Shown here one piece after another: positions 23,743 to 33,500 of a stretch of DNA of 64,000 bases. The translations under genes were made by a program, and so were the position numbers. Numbering within the stretch: position 1 is the stretch's first letter; each line of letters opens with the position of its first letter. Origin of the DNA: Candidatus Berkiella cookevillensis. Its GTDB lineage: Bacteria; Pseudomonadota; Gammaproteobacteria; Berkiellales; Berkiellaceae. The stretch covers positions 2,480,001-2,544,000 of the forward strand of contig NZ_LKHV02000001.1 of the NCBI RefSeq assembly GCF_001431315.2, read 5' to 3'. Under the pieces are notes generated by a model. That model did not search any database, was not told the DNA's origin, and worked only from the letters and a program-made list of their open reading frames with translations.

Positions 23743-26678
23743 TCCCCCTTATCATGCGTCAAAGTAGAAACTGCTGCATCATCGACACCTATAGCACTTT
23801 CAATGGCTTCGCGTGGTTTACGAATAGACTGGTGCGCCAATGCAATTAGTATCAATGTCGTTGAACCAAGTACCAGCACAAAAACACCCAAATCAAATAT
23901 AATAGCGCTGGCTAGCGGGATTGCCCCAAGAATAGGTAGTTCTGCATAACGGAAATAAGAAGTCAAAAATGGATATCCAAAAAACACCGCCCCTATCCCA
24001 GTCAGCACTGCCAACAAAAGCCCTATACCAACACAATAGAGTGGAAAAATATTCAAACGCATTTCCAACCAACGAACACCAAAAGCGATATACTGCAAAA
24101 GAAAGGCAATTGCTAAAGCCATCCCCGCAGCAAAGCCACCACCTGGCCAATCATGTCCTCGTAAGAAAAGGTGTAGTGTGAAAACAATGATGACAGGAAA
24201 CAACCACTGAATAACGAGGCGTGGCACCATCATATAGTCTTTAGCCACATTTCCTGTTGGGCGATCTTTGCTGGAAACCATATCATGCTGTGCATTTTTT
24301 TGCTGCTTCGTTTTTCCAAGGCTATCGGCAGCGGGACGAAAACGACGTAATAAAGCAAAAACCGTCAAACCCACAATCCCTAAAACAGTTATCTCACCTA
24401 ATGTATCAAAGCCCCGAAAATCAACCAGCAAAACATTGACAACATTATGTCCACCTGCTGCTTCATAAGCGTGCTCGAGAAAAAAAGATGAAATACTATT
24501 TTCAAGTGGCCGCGTCATTACAGAATAGGAAAGCGCAGCAATTCCTGTCCCTATAGCAACAGCCATGATTAAATCAAAGGCACGACGTAAGAAGACACGA
24601 AAAGAATGCTGAAGCGGTACAGCGACTTGCTGAGGTGTGGGTAACCAACGAAGCCCTAATAACAATAAGACGGTTGTAACAATTTCGACCAACAATTGTG
24701 TTACAGCCAGATCAGGCGCGGAGAACAACACAAAAGTAAGACAACATGCCAATCCAGCTCCACCCGCCAGTATTAAAGCACTTAGGCGATGATATCTGGC
24801 TAAATAAGCTGCTCCCATTGCACAACTACCACCTGCCAACCACAACAGAGCAAAGGCAGGCTCTAGTGCTGACACATTATCCGATATTTGCCAGCCATAA
24901 CTAAGGCTTGTAATGCCTCCCACCACCAAAGTGGCCATAGCAATAATACGCATTTGTGGCTGTAGTCGACGCGTAGTTAATTTTCTTTTCAACCATCGTG
25001 CACTGAGTGTCGCTGCCGTTATAGTCATCTCATATATGCGTCCACCACGTACACGGTGAATCAAAGGAGGACCAATGACATTATGATTAATCTTTTCTCT
25101 AAATATGATGTAAAGGGTACTACCCCCTAGCAAAGCAACAAAACTCATCATCATCGCAGGATTAAATCCATGCCAAATAGCAAGACTATAATTGGGCGTA
25201 TGTATACCTAAAACAGACTGCACAGCCATATAGAGGAATGGACCAATAGTGCTTTGCGGAAAGATGCCCACTATCAAACAAATGAGCACCAACATTTCAA
25301 TGGGAAAACGCATCCATCTCGGTGGTTCATGTGGCTGCTGAGGTAAGTTAAACGCGGGAGGCCCAAAAAATGTTGTATGAATAAAGCGCAAGGAATAAAG
25401 AACAGCAAAAATACTCGCCAATGTTGCAAGTACTGGTAAAGCATAATTAGCCCAACCCACAAATGTAATATCAATGACCTCTGATAAAAACATTTCCTTG
25501 GATAGGAATCCGTTTAGCAACGGTACGCCTCCCATCGCTGCAGCAGCAACCATCGCTAAGGTCGCTGTAAAAGGCATGAAGCGAAATAGGCCACTCAACT
25601 GACGCATGTCACGCGTACCTGCTTCATGATCAATAATCCCAGCTGCCATAAAAAGTGAAGCTTTGAAAGTTGCATGATTCAAGGTGTGAAAAATGGCTGC
25701 AACCATTGCAAGTGGGCTACCTAAGCCGAGCAGCAGCGTAATCAAACCTAGATGGCTAATCGTTGAATAGGCCAAAAACCCTTTCAAATCATGCTGGAAA
25801 ATCGCGGTGTATGCGCCTAAGAGCAAAGAGATTAAACCAGCCCCCCCCACTAAATAAAGCCATGCATCAGTACCAGACAGTACTGGCCACAAGCGGATCA
25901 ACAAAAAAATACCTGCTTTAACCATGGTCGCCGAATGCAAATAAGCACTCACAGGCGTGGGGGCTGCCATGGCATAGGGCAACCAGAAAGAAAATGGAAA
26001 CTGTGCGCTCTTAGTTAGCACGCCGATTACAATAAAACATAGCATCGGCAAATAAAGGCTGTGCTGGCGTATTATCTCGCCAGAAGCCAAGACTGTGTCG
26101 AGATCAAAACTCCCAGCAATCTGCCCTAACAAAATGACACCAACGAAAAGGCACAACCCGCCTGTCCCTGTCACCGTCAAAGCCATAGATGCGCCATCCC
26201 GCGCATTGGCATTATAATGCCAATAACCAACCAGTAAGAAAGAGAAAATGCTCGTCAGCTCCCAGAAAATCACCAACTGAATCAAAGCTCCAGAGCTAAC
26301 AATCCCCAGCATAGATCCCATAAAAGCCAGAAAAAAAGCGAAGAATCGCCGCATAGAATCTTGAGGCAACATATAGTAACGCGCATATAAAATAACCAGC
26401 GCACCAATCATTAAAACCAGCAAAGAAAAAACCCATGCTAGTCCATCTATGCGGAAAACAAAGTTCAATCCATAAGCAGATAGCCATTCAATGTTGCACC
26501 GAACAACGCCTGATGTAACAGAAGGATAAAGTTTAAAAGCACAAAAAATGCCCATAAAGGCAACAAACCACGAAACCGCTACCGTAGCATTTCGCGCATG
26601 CTTGGGGAGAAAGACCATACTCAATGCCCCAAAAAAAGGCAAAAATGTCATGGTTAATAGAAAAAAGTTATCTGACAT
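23739..26678 (-). CDS. mrpA: Mrp antiporter subunit A fused to subunit B
   Basis: 979 residues, longer than a separate MrpA (about 800) because the MrpB domain is fused at the C-terminus. Residues 1-500 resemble NuoL: FFAFFLAFMGSMLGIV, then LVIFWELTSIFSFLLVGYW with the key Glu, TKSAQFPFSFWLPYAM with the key Lys, and SAYLHSATMVKAG. Residues 600-770 carry the MrpA-specific NuoJ-like segment with SAPDLAVTQLLVEIVTTVL. From about 815 the MrpB domain begins: FPVIIVFTLHLFLRGHDWPGGGF is the MrpB signature. A fusion explains why no separate mrpB lies between A and C. This is the first gene of a fully overlapping A/B-C-D-E-F-G operon, the group 2 order as in Pha systems. It gives the cell Na+/H+ or K+/H+ exchange for pH and salt homeostasis. 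No strong ribosome-binding site precedes the ATG. Confidence 0.95.
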   Translation of the reverse strand: MSDNFFLLTMTFLPFFGALSMVFLPKHARNATVAVSWFVAFMGIFCAFKLYPSVTSGVVRCNIEWLSAYGLNFVFRIDGLAWVFSLLVLMIGALVILYARYYMLPQDSMRRFFAFFLAFMGSMLGIVSSGALIQLVIFWELTSIFSFLLVGYWHYNANARDGASMALTVTGTGGLCLFVGVILLGQIAGSFDLDTVLASGEIIRQHSLYLPMLCFIVIGVLTKSAQFPFSFWLPYAMAAPTPVSAYLHSATMVKAGIFLLIRLWPVLSGTDAWLYLVGGAGLISLLLGAYTAIFQHDLKGFLAYSTISHLGLITLLLGLGSPLAMVAAIFHTLNHATFKASLFMAAGIIDHEAGTRDMRQLSGLFRFMPFTATLAMVAAAAMGGVPLLNGFLSKEMFLSEVIDITFVGWANYALPVLATLASIFAVLYSLRFIHTTFFGPPAFNLPQQPHEPPRWMRFPIEMLVLICLIVGIFPQSTIGPFLYMAVQSVLGIHTPNYSLAIWHGFNPAMMMSFVALLGGSTLYIIFREKINHNVIGPPLIHRVRGGRIYEMTITAATLSARWLKRKLTTRRLQPQMRIIAMATLVVGGITSLSYGWQISDNVSALEPAFALLWLAGGSCAMGAAYLARYHRLSALILAGGAGLACCLTFVLFSAPDLAVTQLLVEIVTTVLLLLGLRWLPTPQQVAVPLQHSFRVFLRRAFDLIMAVAIGTGIAALSYSVMTRPLENSISSFFLEHAYEAAGGHNVVNVLLVDFRGFDTLGEITVLGIVGLTVFALLRRFRPAADSLGKTKQQKNAQHDMVSSKDRPTGNVAKDYMMVPRLVIQWLFPVIIVFTLHLFLRGHDWPGGGFAAGMALAIAFLLQYIAFGVRWLEMRLNIFPLYCVGIGLLLAVLTGIGAVFFGYPFLTSYFRYAELPILGAIPLASAIIFDLGVFVLVLGSTTLILIALAHQSIRKPREAIESAIGVDDAAVSTLTHDKGE

Positions 26679-26885
26679 ATGCTGCGTTACTTATTTAGAA
26701 TATGACGCATTTTTGGAATATATAATTTGTTAGGGACTTTCCAAACTATACATAAACAACCCTTCCTCACTATATGATACTTATTAAGTAAAGACTACTT
26801 GCTATTTCATGTGCTTATAGCAAAGATAATTGCAGGAGCGGGTCCTGAGTGATCCCCACGAATTAAGAATTTGTCGTTGCGAGCC

Positions 26886-27524
26886 TTACTTGTGTTTCAG
26901 TTCTAAAACAGAATTCTGATCTTTCATTTCTACGCGTTTTAAAAATGACATACCTAGGAGCACTTCTGCTGGCGCATCACCATCCACAACAACCGCAGGA
27001 ACATCATATACAACGATATCTCCAATTTTCACAGAGCGAAGATTAATTTGGTAGGCTTGTGCTTTGCCGGAAGCGGTCTCTACTTGGATCGTGTTATCTC
27101 TAGGAAGATCAATTCTCAATGTATGGGCTTGAGATAAACTCATTGCCATTTGTGTCGCACCCGTATCCACTAAAAACTTCACATTGTGCTCATTAATTTT
27201 TCCAGCAACACGATACATTCCTTGGTCGTCCTTTCGGATTTTCACTATAGAATCATTAGGTGCTTTCATCTGCACATTGACATCGGAACTCAGGCTCAAA
27301 GTTTGTACTTGATCATTGTTTTTAATCACACAATGCTTACTGTCCGCACTGATAATCTCGATGTCTTTGTATTTTTCACCAACCATCAAGACCTTACTCT
27401 GTCCATCAATTTGTAATAAAACCTTGCCCGAAAATAAGCCTAATACCTTGACTTCACTTGCCTGCACCGCAGATAAAATGCCCATCAAGCAACAAAATCC
27501 AAGAATCCCTATTTTTACCTTCAT
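26886..27524 (-). CDS. Periplasmic retropepsin-like aspartic protease (clan AA, TIGR02281 type)
   Basis: 212 residues. A signal peptide (KIGILGFCCLMGILSAVQA) is followed by an N-terminal domain of about 70 residues and, from about residue 95, a single-lobe aspartic protease fold: FLVDTGATQMAMS with catalytic Asp at 120 in DTGA, then a flap-like QVETASGKAQAYQ, and PAEVLLGMSFLKRVEM near the end. These match bacterial clan AA aspartic proteases exported to the periplasm, which work as dimers. The physiological substrate is unknown. It is a monocistronic gene divergent from the small ankyrin gene. Its 3' side (26820-26885) holds a GC-rich scrap resembling the intergenic repeats elsewhere in the window. 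Confidence 0.85.
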   Translation of the reverse strand: MKVKIGILGFCCLMGILSAVQASEVKVLGLFSGKVLLQIDGQSKVLMVGEKYKDIEIISADSKHCVIKNNDQVQTLSLSSDVNVQMKAPNDSIVKIRKDDQGMYRVAGKINEHNVKFLVDTGATQMAMSLSQAHTLRIDLPRDNTIQVETASGKAQAYQINLRSVKIGDIVVYDVPAVVVDGDAPAEVLLGMSFLKRVEMKDQNSVLELKHK

Positions 27525-27736
27525 AACAACGCCTTTTCCTTAAGATTGAAAACCAGATATGTGTCAGTGTATACACTAAAATAAAACCAACTCTGTTTGT
27601 TGCAGTCACACGGATATTATTTTAAGCCAGATAACGATAAATGGCTATAAACTTAGTCTCAATAACCTCTATAATACCCGGCTCGTTTGATACCATAAAA
27701 CACAATATTTGTAGTCGTGAAATGGGTGGGGATAAA

Positions 27737-28114
27737 ATGAAAGACAATGCAAAAGAAGAAACGATTAAAGTAAAGCAATACGCTATCCAAGGTGAAAACA
27801 AGCCCCCCTTTCAAGCAATAGAGCGCTTCCTACAAGCACTTACCAACAATCACTGCATTAAAGCACGCGCTATTTTGAACTCATTTCCTGAATTAGCGAC
27901 CTTAAGAGGAAATTTCTTTCCCTTACCTTTACTAATCGCTGCTTCACACGGCAATACACAATTGATGAATGAATTACTTGAAAAAGGCGCTTGCCCACAT
28001 TTAGCGAGCAATCAGCCATTCTTTATAAAACTACCAGAAAAGAGCAAAAAATATATTCATATGATTTGCTCTTTCAGAAAGGGAATTTTAGATAAAATCC
28101 AAGGGCTGCATTAA
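27737..28114 (+). CDS. Small ankyrin-repeat-like protein
   Basis: 125 residues from the ATG at 27737, chosen because GGTGGGGA lies a few bases upstream; the frame is open further back to 27641. It has a basic N-terminus, a helix (AIERFLQALTNNHCIKARAIL) and one recognisable ankyrin repeat, LPLLIAASHGNTQLMNELLEKGACPHLAS, where LLIAASHGN..LMNELLEKGA follows the ankyrin consensus. One and a half repeats is below the usual minimum, so it may be a truncated member or a small protein-interaction module. Its TAA overlaps the TAA of nusB on the other strand by two bases, so the two genes converge with no room for a terminator. Confidence 0.65.
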   Translation: MKDNAKEETIKVKQYAIQGENKPPFQAIERFLQALTNNHCIKARAILNSFPELATLRGNFFPLPLLIAASHGNTQLMNELLEKGACPHLASNQPFFIKLPEKSKKYIHMICSFRKGILDKIQGLH

Positions 28115-28581
28115 CCAGCAGCCACTTGATTTGTTTTGTGAGGCGTAACAGATAATGATCTCTGTTCTTGCAAGCGCATGTTTCTGGTCAATTTATCTAA
28201 TACACCATTGATGTATTTATGACTTTCAACAGCGCCAAATTGCTTGGCTAATAAAATAGCTTCATTTAATACTACACGATAAGGAATTTCAGTACGGTAC
28301 TTTAATTCAAAGGCACCGATACGCAAAATAGCATGTTCTACAGGATTGAGTTGAGAAATATCGCGATCTAAACAGTTCTGTAATAAGGCATCTAATTGCT
28401 GAGCATGATAAGTTACCAACTGTGTGATTTCATTAAAATATTCAGTATCAAACACTTTGGGCTTATCAAAAATAGACGGCTCACTATCAAACAAATCTTC
28501 TTTAATGCTTTCCATAGAATTACCTGACAACTGCCAGGCATATAAGGTTTGTACAGCCAATTTACGGGCTTCATGGCGCAT
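28111..28581 (-). CDS. nusB: Transcription antitermination factor NusB
   Basis: 156 residues from MRHEARKLAVQTLYAWQLSG, which is the canonical NusB start (RxxARxxAxQxLYxWxxS). Later motifs agree: DRDISQLNPVEHAILRIGAFEL and EIPYRVVLNEAILLAKQFG, then the C-terminal FINGVLD-type motif as YINGVLDKL. NusB with NusE (S10) binds boxA RNA to prevent premature termination in rRNA operons. The frame extends upstream to 28629, inside ribH, but the start at 28581 gives the family length and a 19-base gap after ribH. It is the last gene of the rib operon, a classical arrangement in Gammaproteobacteria. Confidence 0.95.
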   Translation of the reverse strand: MRHEARKLAVQTLYAWQLSGNSMESIKEDLFDSEPSIFDKPKVFDTEYFNEITQLVTYHAQQLDALLQNCLDRDISQLNPVEHAILRIGAFELKYRTEIPYRVVLNEAILLAKQFGAVESHKYINGVLDKLTRNMRLQEQRSLSVTPHKTNQVAAG

Positions 28582-28600
28582 ATTGACGCGAAACTTCGGC

Positions 28601-29083
28601 TTATCTTCCACGCACTTTCTCCAATACATCTAACATTTCAATTAAGGCTAGCGCGCAATCAATTCCTTTGTTACCTGCTTTTGTACCTGCACGTTCAACG
28701 GCTTGTTCAATGCTATCAGTGGTTAACACACCAAAAGCCATTGGCACCTTTGTTTTGAGTTGTGCATTCATTAATCCATTGGCACAACCTGCTGCAACAT
28801 AATCAAAATGGGGGGTTGCACCTCGGATGATTACGCCTAAAGCAATAACGCCTTCGAAACGACCAGATTCTGCAGCCGCTTGACAAGCAAGTGGGATCTC
28901 AAATCCACCTGGCACACGTATCAGTTCTATGTTATCGGCTTGTACGCCTTGACGTTTCAAAGTGTCAATACAACCTGTGATTAAACGCTCAACAATAAAC
29001 TCATTGAAGCGTGAAGCGACGATTGCAATACGCCCTTTGGGCTGAGTAAACTGCCCTTCAAGCATTCGAATATTTCTGTCCAT
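28601..29083 (-). CDS. ribH: 6,7-dimethyl-8-ribityllumazine synthase (RibH)
   Basis: 160 residues. It condenses 5-amino-6-ribitylamino-uracil with 3,4-dihydroxybutanone phosphate, the penultimate riboflavin step; the enzyme assembles into 60-mer or decamer shells in the cytosol. Motifs: RIAIVASRFNEFIV (substrate Phe/Asn), VPGGFEIPLACQ, GVIIRGATPHFDYVA (phosphate-binding and catalytic His) and PMAFGVLTTDSIEQAVERAGTKAGNKG. The ATG at 29083 is preceded by TTTAGG at five bases; a GTG six bases earlier overlaps that site. It lies between ribB and nusB in the operon. Confidence 0.96.
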   Translation of the reverse strand: MDRNIRMLEGQFTQPKGRIAIVASRFNEFIVERLITGCIDTLKRQGVQADNIELIRVPGGFEIPLACQAAAESGRFEGVIALGVIIRGATPHFDYVAAGCANGLMNAQLKTKVPMAFGVLTTDSIEQAVERAGTKAGNKGIDCALALIEMLDVLEKVRGR

Positions 29084-29113
29084 ATACACCTAAATTTTTA
29101 AATAACGAATTGA

Positions 29114-30262
29114 TTAACAATCAGCGGCTGAGTTAAAACCCATTACCGTCAGCCCAAATCCAGACAGGCCATAATACCGCTTTTCACTTCCTAAAACACG
29201 TATTTTTCCAAAACCTAAGGCAGACAATATTTGCGATCCTACCCCAATTAAGCGCCAATCCCTTGGTTTAGCTGTAGAATTTTTAGAATCTATCTCTGTT
29301 TGCGATGGATGGTTAATAGATTGAATATGCTCTAATAAACCCAGTTGTTCAATGTTTTTGATATGGTCAACTGAATCACTTATAAGCACACAAGCGCCAT
29401 GCCCCGATGCTTCTATGGCGGTTAATGCTGCATCAATGGACCAACTTTCGGGTCTTAAGTGCGTAAAAATTGGTAGATCGAGCAAGGGTTGATGCACATG
29501 CACACGTACCAATGCTTCCTTATCTTTTGTCGGATTACCCTTAATAAAACAATAATGATGCTGTTTAGAAATATCATCTTCAAAAACTTTGAGCTGAAAC
29601 TCGCCCAATTTTGTTTTGAGAAAAGTATCCTGTACCAAATGTACCGTCGCTTCTTTTTTTAATCGATAAGCAATTAAATCCGCAATGGTGCCAATTTTTA
29701 ATTGATGTGTTTCACAAAAAGCAAAGAGTGCATCACCTCGAGCCATTGTACCATCTTCATTCATGATTTCGCACAAGACAGCCGTTGCCTCAAGTCCTGC
29801 TAATCGTGCTAAATCTGTGCTTGCTTCCGTGTGACCGGCACGCGATAACACACCACCGGGTTGCGCCATAATAGGAAATATATGTCCCGGCTGCACAATA
29901 TCATCTGCTGTCGCATTTGGATTTGCTGCGGCTAAAATGGTTGTGGCTCTATCTTGCGCAGAAATGCCTGTTGTCACATCTTTAGCGGCTTCTATTGAGA
30001 GCGTAAAATTAGTCCCAAATTTTGCACCATTACGCGTAGGCACCATGAGCGGTAAATTTAATTGCTTACATTTTTCTTGTGTAAGCGGCATGCAAATAAG
30101 ACCTCTGGCATGGCGTGCCATAAAATTAATTAACTCAGGTGTTGTTTTTTGTGCAGCAAATATTACATCCCCTTCATTTTCTCTGTCTGCATCATCAATC
30201 ATCACAACAGGGCGCCCCATTCTGATATCAGCAATAATTTCCTCTATGGAATGAAACTGCAT
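29114..30262 (-). CDS. ribB: 3,4-dihydroxy-2-butanone 4-phosphate synthase with degenerate GTP cyclohydrolase II domain
   Basis: 382 residues. Residues 1-205 are a complete RibB domain: VMIDDADRENEGDVIFAAQ (metal and substrate acids), GLICMPL, GHIFPIMAQPGGVLSRAGHTEASTDLARLAG and CEIMNEDGTMARG. The remaining residues align with the RibA (GTP cyclohydrolase II) fold, for example DWRLIGVGSQILSALGF near the end, but the zinc and catalytic motif (CLTGD followed by LRCDCG in active enzymes) is replaced by VHVHQPLLDLPIF without any of the three cysteines. The second half therefore should not hydrolyse GTP; such RibB-plus-inactive-RibA hybrids are known from other proteobacteria. Its AGGAG lies five bases before the ATG, inside the end of ribD (19-base overlap), so the two are co-translated. 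Confidence 0.93.
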   Translation of the reverse strand: MQFHSIEEIIADIRMGRPVVMIDDADRENEGDVIFAAQKTTPELINFMARHARGLICMPLTQEKCKQLNLPLMVPTRNGAKFGTNFTLSIEAAKDVTTGISAQDRATTILAAANPNATADDIVQPGHIFPIMAQPGGVLSRAGHTEASTDLARLAGLEATAVLCEIMNEDGTMARGDALFAFCETHQLKIGTIADLIAYRLKKEATVHLVQDTFLKTKLGEFQLKVFEDDISKQHHYCFIKGNPTKDKEALVRVHVHQPLLDLPIFTHLRPESWSIDAALTAIEASGHGACVLISDSVDHIKNIEQLGLLEHIQSINHPSQTEIDSKNSTAKPRDWRLIGVGSQILSALGFGKIRVLGSEKRYYGLSGFGLTVMGFNSAADC

Positions 30263-31434
30263 ACAAACTCCTGAGTGTTTTTTATAATAGCGTTATTTGT
30301 TCTTGCCCAATCACTGATGAGCATTCTTGCTTCAATGTCTTTACCAACGGTTTTTACTTCAGAGAAATCACCCCGCAATACATCACTTAAGCTAGAGAAT
30401 TCTAAAGACTGCATTGCAAGCGTATTTGCCCCCATCAGACTCGGCGCAATATAAATTAATAATTCATCAATTTGTTTAGACTGTAACAAGCCCGTCAAAA
30501 GCGTGGGACCAGCCTCTATCATGACATCATTTATTTCTAATTCTGCTAAACACTGCAACACTGCTCCAAAGGCAATGTGATTGTTCTCCAGCGGAAATTC
30601 AACAATCTTTACCTGATGATAAGCGGGTAGTTGAGAAAGAAAATGTTGCTTCTTTTGCTCTGAAAGTCCATGCCCCACAGCAAGCAACACTTTCGTGTGT
30701 TGCAGTATTCTAGCTGAAGCAGGAATCTTTAGTGTTCTATCTAAAATGACTTTCAAGGGAGGATGAAAATCAATTTGCTTAGGCAAAAGAGAAGGTAAGG
30801 TAGGATGGCGTACAGTCAATTGACAATTATCTTTGCTAACCGTTTCACAACTTGTCAAAAGCGCACCACTTCTTGCACGCCATAAGTGCCCTGATTCTCG
30901 CGCTGGCACATCGGTTATCCATTGGCTTTCGCCAGAATGCATTGCTACTTTGCCATCTAATGACATTGCCACTTTTGCTCTTACGAATGGACGATTTTCC
31001 AACATTCTTAGAAAGAAACCAGCATTTTGAGAAATAGCTTCTGCCCTTTGTACCCCCACAGTGACATCAATTCCAGCCTCTTTCAAGCGCTGTATGCCTT
31101 TGCCATTTACTTTTGGATTTGGATCTTCTGTCGCAATCACAACGCGCTTTATGCGTCGCGCAATGATTTCATCCACACACGGCGGTGTTCTACCAAAATG
31201 CGAACACGGCTCTAAAGTGACGTAAAGTGTGGCATCTTCCATTGTCCCTGCATACTGAGAAAAGAGTTCTTTCTCAGCATGGCCTTTACCGGCTTGTGCG
31301 TGAAATGCTTTGGCAATGACGTGTCCATTTCGTACTAAAACAGCACCTACCAAGGGATTAGGACGCGCAGAATATTGCCCCATGCATGCCATTTGCAAGG
31401 CTTGATGCATGAATATCTCATCTTGTTTCATCAT
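30244..31434 (-). CDS. ribD: Bifunctional riboflavin deaminase/reductase RibD
   Basis: 396 residues. N-terminal deaminase domain with the zinc site HAE (52-54) and [11 protein letters not shown] (Cys77, Cys86), plus [13 protein letters not shown]-terminal reductase domain beginning near residue 150 with [18 protein letters not shown] and ending with [15 protein letters not shown]. It catalyses deamination and side-chain reduction of the pyrimidine intermediate in riboflavin synthesis. It starts in a 4-base ATGA overlap with nrdR. About 20 residues extend past the usual C-terminus and overlap the start of ribB. In many relatives ribE (riboflavin synthase) follows ribD; here ribB follows directly. 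Confidence 0.96.
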   Translation of the reverse strand: MMKQDEIFMHQALQMACMGQYSARPNPLVGAVLVRNGHVIAKAFHAQAGKGHAEKELFSQYAGTMEDATLYVTLEPCSHFGRTPPCVDEIIARRIKRVVIATEDPNPKVNGKGIQRLKEAGIDVTVGVQRAEAISQNAGFFLRMLENRPFVRAKVAMSLDGKVAMHSGESQWITDVPARESGHLWRARSGALLTSCETVSKDNCQLTVRHPTLPSLLPKQIDFHPPLKVILDRTLKIPASARILQHTKVLLAVGHGLSEQKKQHFLSQLPAYHQVKIVEFPLENNHIAFGAVLQCLAELEINDVMIEAGPTLLTGLLQSKQIDELLIYIAPSLMGANTLAMQSLEFSSLSDVLRGDFSEVKTVGKDIEARMLISDWARTNNAIIKNTQEFVCSFIP

Positions 31435-31925
31435 GATTGTATCATTTCACCTATTACTGTCTCTTCTTCTCTTTTTTCCTCATGAAGACGTTTGATTTCT
31501 TCCTCAAAAGCCTTCACATCTTGAAAACTTCGATACACAGACGCAAAACGCACATAGGCAACATCATCGATTTCACGCAATTCATCCATCATCCAATCGC
31601 CCAACACTTCAGAACTCACCTCCCCTTCACCCAGCGCGCGTAAACGACGTTTAATGCGTGAAAGAGCACTTTCAATTTTTTCTGTACTCACAGGACGTTT
31701 TTCAAGCGCTTTTACCATGCCGCGTTTTAACTTATCTTCATTGAAGGTTTCTCTTGTATTATCGCGCTTGATAACCCGTGGAAACGACAATTCGGCAAAC
31801 TCATAGGTTGTAAATCGTTCTTTACAAACCAAACACTCTCTACGACGGCGAATTTGATCGCCGTCATTTGCTTCACGTGAATCAATGACCTTCGTTTCTG
31901 ATCCAAGACAAAAGGGACAACGCAT
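31431..31925 (-). CDS. nrdR: Transcriptional repressor NrdR
   Basis: 164 residues, family length about 150. N-terminal zinc ribbon [18 protein letters not shown] with [12 protein letters not shown], then the ATP-cone domain from [19 protein letters not shown]. NrdR senses ATP/dATP and represses ribonucleotide reductase genes by binding NrdR boxes. It follows glyA by 35 bases and overlaps ribD by 4 bases, the standard gammaproteobacterial order. The acidic C-terminus ([17 protein letters not shown]) is slightly longer than in E. coli. Confidence 0.96.
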   Translation of the reverse strand: MRCPFCLGSETKVIDSREANDGDQIRRRRECLVCKERFTTYEFAELSFPRVIKRDNTRETFNEDKLKRGMVKALEKRPVSTEKIESALSRIKRRLRALGEGEVSSEVLGDWMMDELREIDDVAYVRFASVYRSFQDVKAFEEEIKRLHEEKREEETVIGEMIQS

Positions 31926-31960
31926 ACTTTCTCCTTTTTCCCTCTAAAATATCCTAATAT

Positions 31961-33223
31961 CTATGCCTTTGGTGGTCCATAAACAGGGAATTGACGACAA
32001 AGTGCTACCACTTCTTTTTGAACACGTTGCTGCACTTGTTGATTATTGACATCATCTAAAACATCTGCAATCCAAGTAGCCAATTGATGCATTTGTGCTT
32101 CTTTGAAACCACGCGTTGTCACAGCGGGTGTACCAATACGCAAACCACTGGTCACAAAAGGAGAACGTGGGTCATTGGGTACTGCATTTTTATTAACTGT
32201 AATATTTGCCTTACCAAGCGCTTCATCTGCCTCTTTACCTGTCATGCCGGTTGCAATTAAATCAACGAGAAACAAATGATTATCTGTACCACCAGAAACA
32301 ATTTTAAACCCACGATTTTGTAAGCCTTGTGCCAAAGTTTTTGCATTTTTGACAACTTGTTTTTGGTAATCAACAAATTCAGGCTGCATGGCTTCTTTAA
32401 GTGCCACTGCTTTTGCAGCAATCACATGCATTAAAGGACCACCTTGTGTGCCAGGAAAAACTAAAGAACTCAATCGTTTCTCAATTTCAGGATTGGCTTT
32501 GGCTAAAATTAAGCCACCGCGTGGGCCACGTAAAGTTTTGTGGGTCGTGGTGGTTGTCACATCTGCTATCTGAACGGGTGAGGGATAAACACCCGCAGCC
32601 ACCAGCCCCGCAACATGCGCCATATCCACCAATAAATAAGCACCGACACTGTCAGCAATTTCACGAAAACGCTGCCAATCCACGATACCAGAATAAGCAG
32701 AGAAACCTGCAACAACCAACTTAGGTTTGTGCTCTGTTGCCAGTGCTTGGATCACATCATAGTCCAGCACACCTTGGTCATTAATGCCATACAAGACAGA
32801 ATGATATAATTTGCCGGAAAAATTCACTTTAGCACCATGGGTTAAGTGACCACCATGCGCCAAATCCATACCCAAAATTGTGTCGCCTGCCTCGATCAAG
32901 GCCATGTAAGCAGCTAGATTTGCTTGTGAACCTGAATGAGGTTGTACATTCACATAATCTGCTTTAAATAATGCTTTTGCTCTATCAATGGCTAACTGCT
33001 CTGCCACATCGACATGCTCACAACCACCGTAGTAACGCTTCTTTGGATAGCCTTCTGCGTACTTATTCGTTAGATCAGAGCCTTGTGCTTCTAAAACTCT
33101 TGGACTCGCATAGTTTTCAGAGGCAATCAGCTCAATATGTTCAAGCTGACGCTTAGTCTCATTTACAAGAGCCTCAGCTAACTCATCGTCAAATCCTTTG
33201 ATATGCATATCTTGGCTAAACAT
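31961..33223 (-). CDS. glyA: Serine hydroxymethyltransferase
   Basis: 420 residues from [19 protein letters not shown], with GGGAG ten bases upstream; the frame's extension to 33280 is not needed. It is a PLP enzyme that converts serine and tetrahydrofolate to glycine and 5,10-methylene-THF. Motifs: [52 protein letters not shown], and the PLP-lysine site [14 protein letters not shown]. It is the first gene of the nrdR-rib-nusB cluster. It is divergent from ettA with 277 bases between them, containing an imperfect hairpin around 33380-33405. Confidence 0.97.
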   Translation of the reverse strand: MFSQDMHIKGFDDELAEALVNETKRQLEHIELIASENYASPRVLEAQGSDLTNKYAEGYPKKRYYGGCEHVDVAEQLAIDRAKALFKADYVNVQPHSGSQANLAAYMALIEAGDTILGMDLAHGGHLTHGAKVNFSGKLYHSVLYGINDQGVLDYDVIQALATEHKPKLVVAGFSAYSGIVDWQRFREIADSVGAYLLVDMAHVAGLVAAGVYPSPVQIADVTTTTTHKTLRGPRGGLILAKANPEIEKRLSSLVFPGTQGGPLMHVIAAKAVALKEAMQPEFVDYQKQVVKNAKTLAQGLQNRGFKIVSGGTDNHLFLVDLIATGMTGKEADEALGKANITVNKNAVPNDPRSPFVTSGLRIGTPAVTTRGFKEAQMHQLATWIADVLDDVNNQQVQQRVQKEVVALCRQFPVYGPPKA

Positions 33224-33500
33224 TTTTATCTTTCTCCCATGGCCGGATGAATGGAGCTGAATGCCAAGCTTTGCTGGCATAACAACCTAAAAAATTGACC
33301 TATTTTAACTCAGTAGACTGGTTTCGCCCATCCCAAAATTGAATTATGGGCATAAATATACGCTATTAAATCGTTGGCGCTCGTTTTTCATCCCAAGATG
33401 AGGCGAAAAACTGAATATATCTATGCAATCTGTGGTGCTTGTCCCGTTATGCGACATTAAGTGGTAAAATCCTACTGATTGTTTACTACTAGGAATCACG

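Noticed and set aside
26820-26885. Structured GC-rich element downstream of the aspartic protease gene
   Set aside because: Only a three to four base-pair stem forms; it is better explained as a scrap of the intergenic repeat family.
31926-33500. Glycine, THF or FMN riboswitch upstream of glyA or the rib genes
   Set aside because: The glyA-ettA gap has only one imperfect hairpin (about 33380-33405) and none of the conserved riboswitch cores; rib genes have no leader space.
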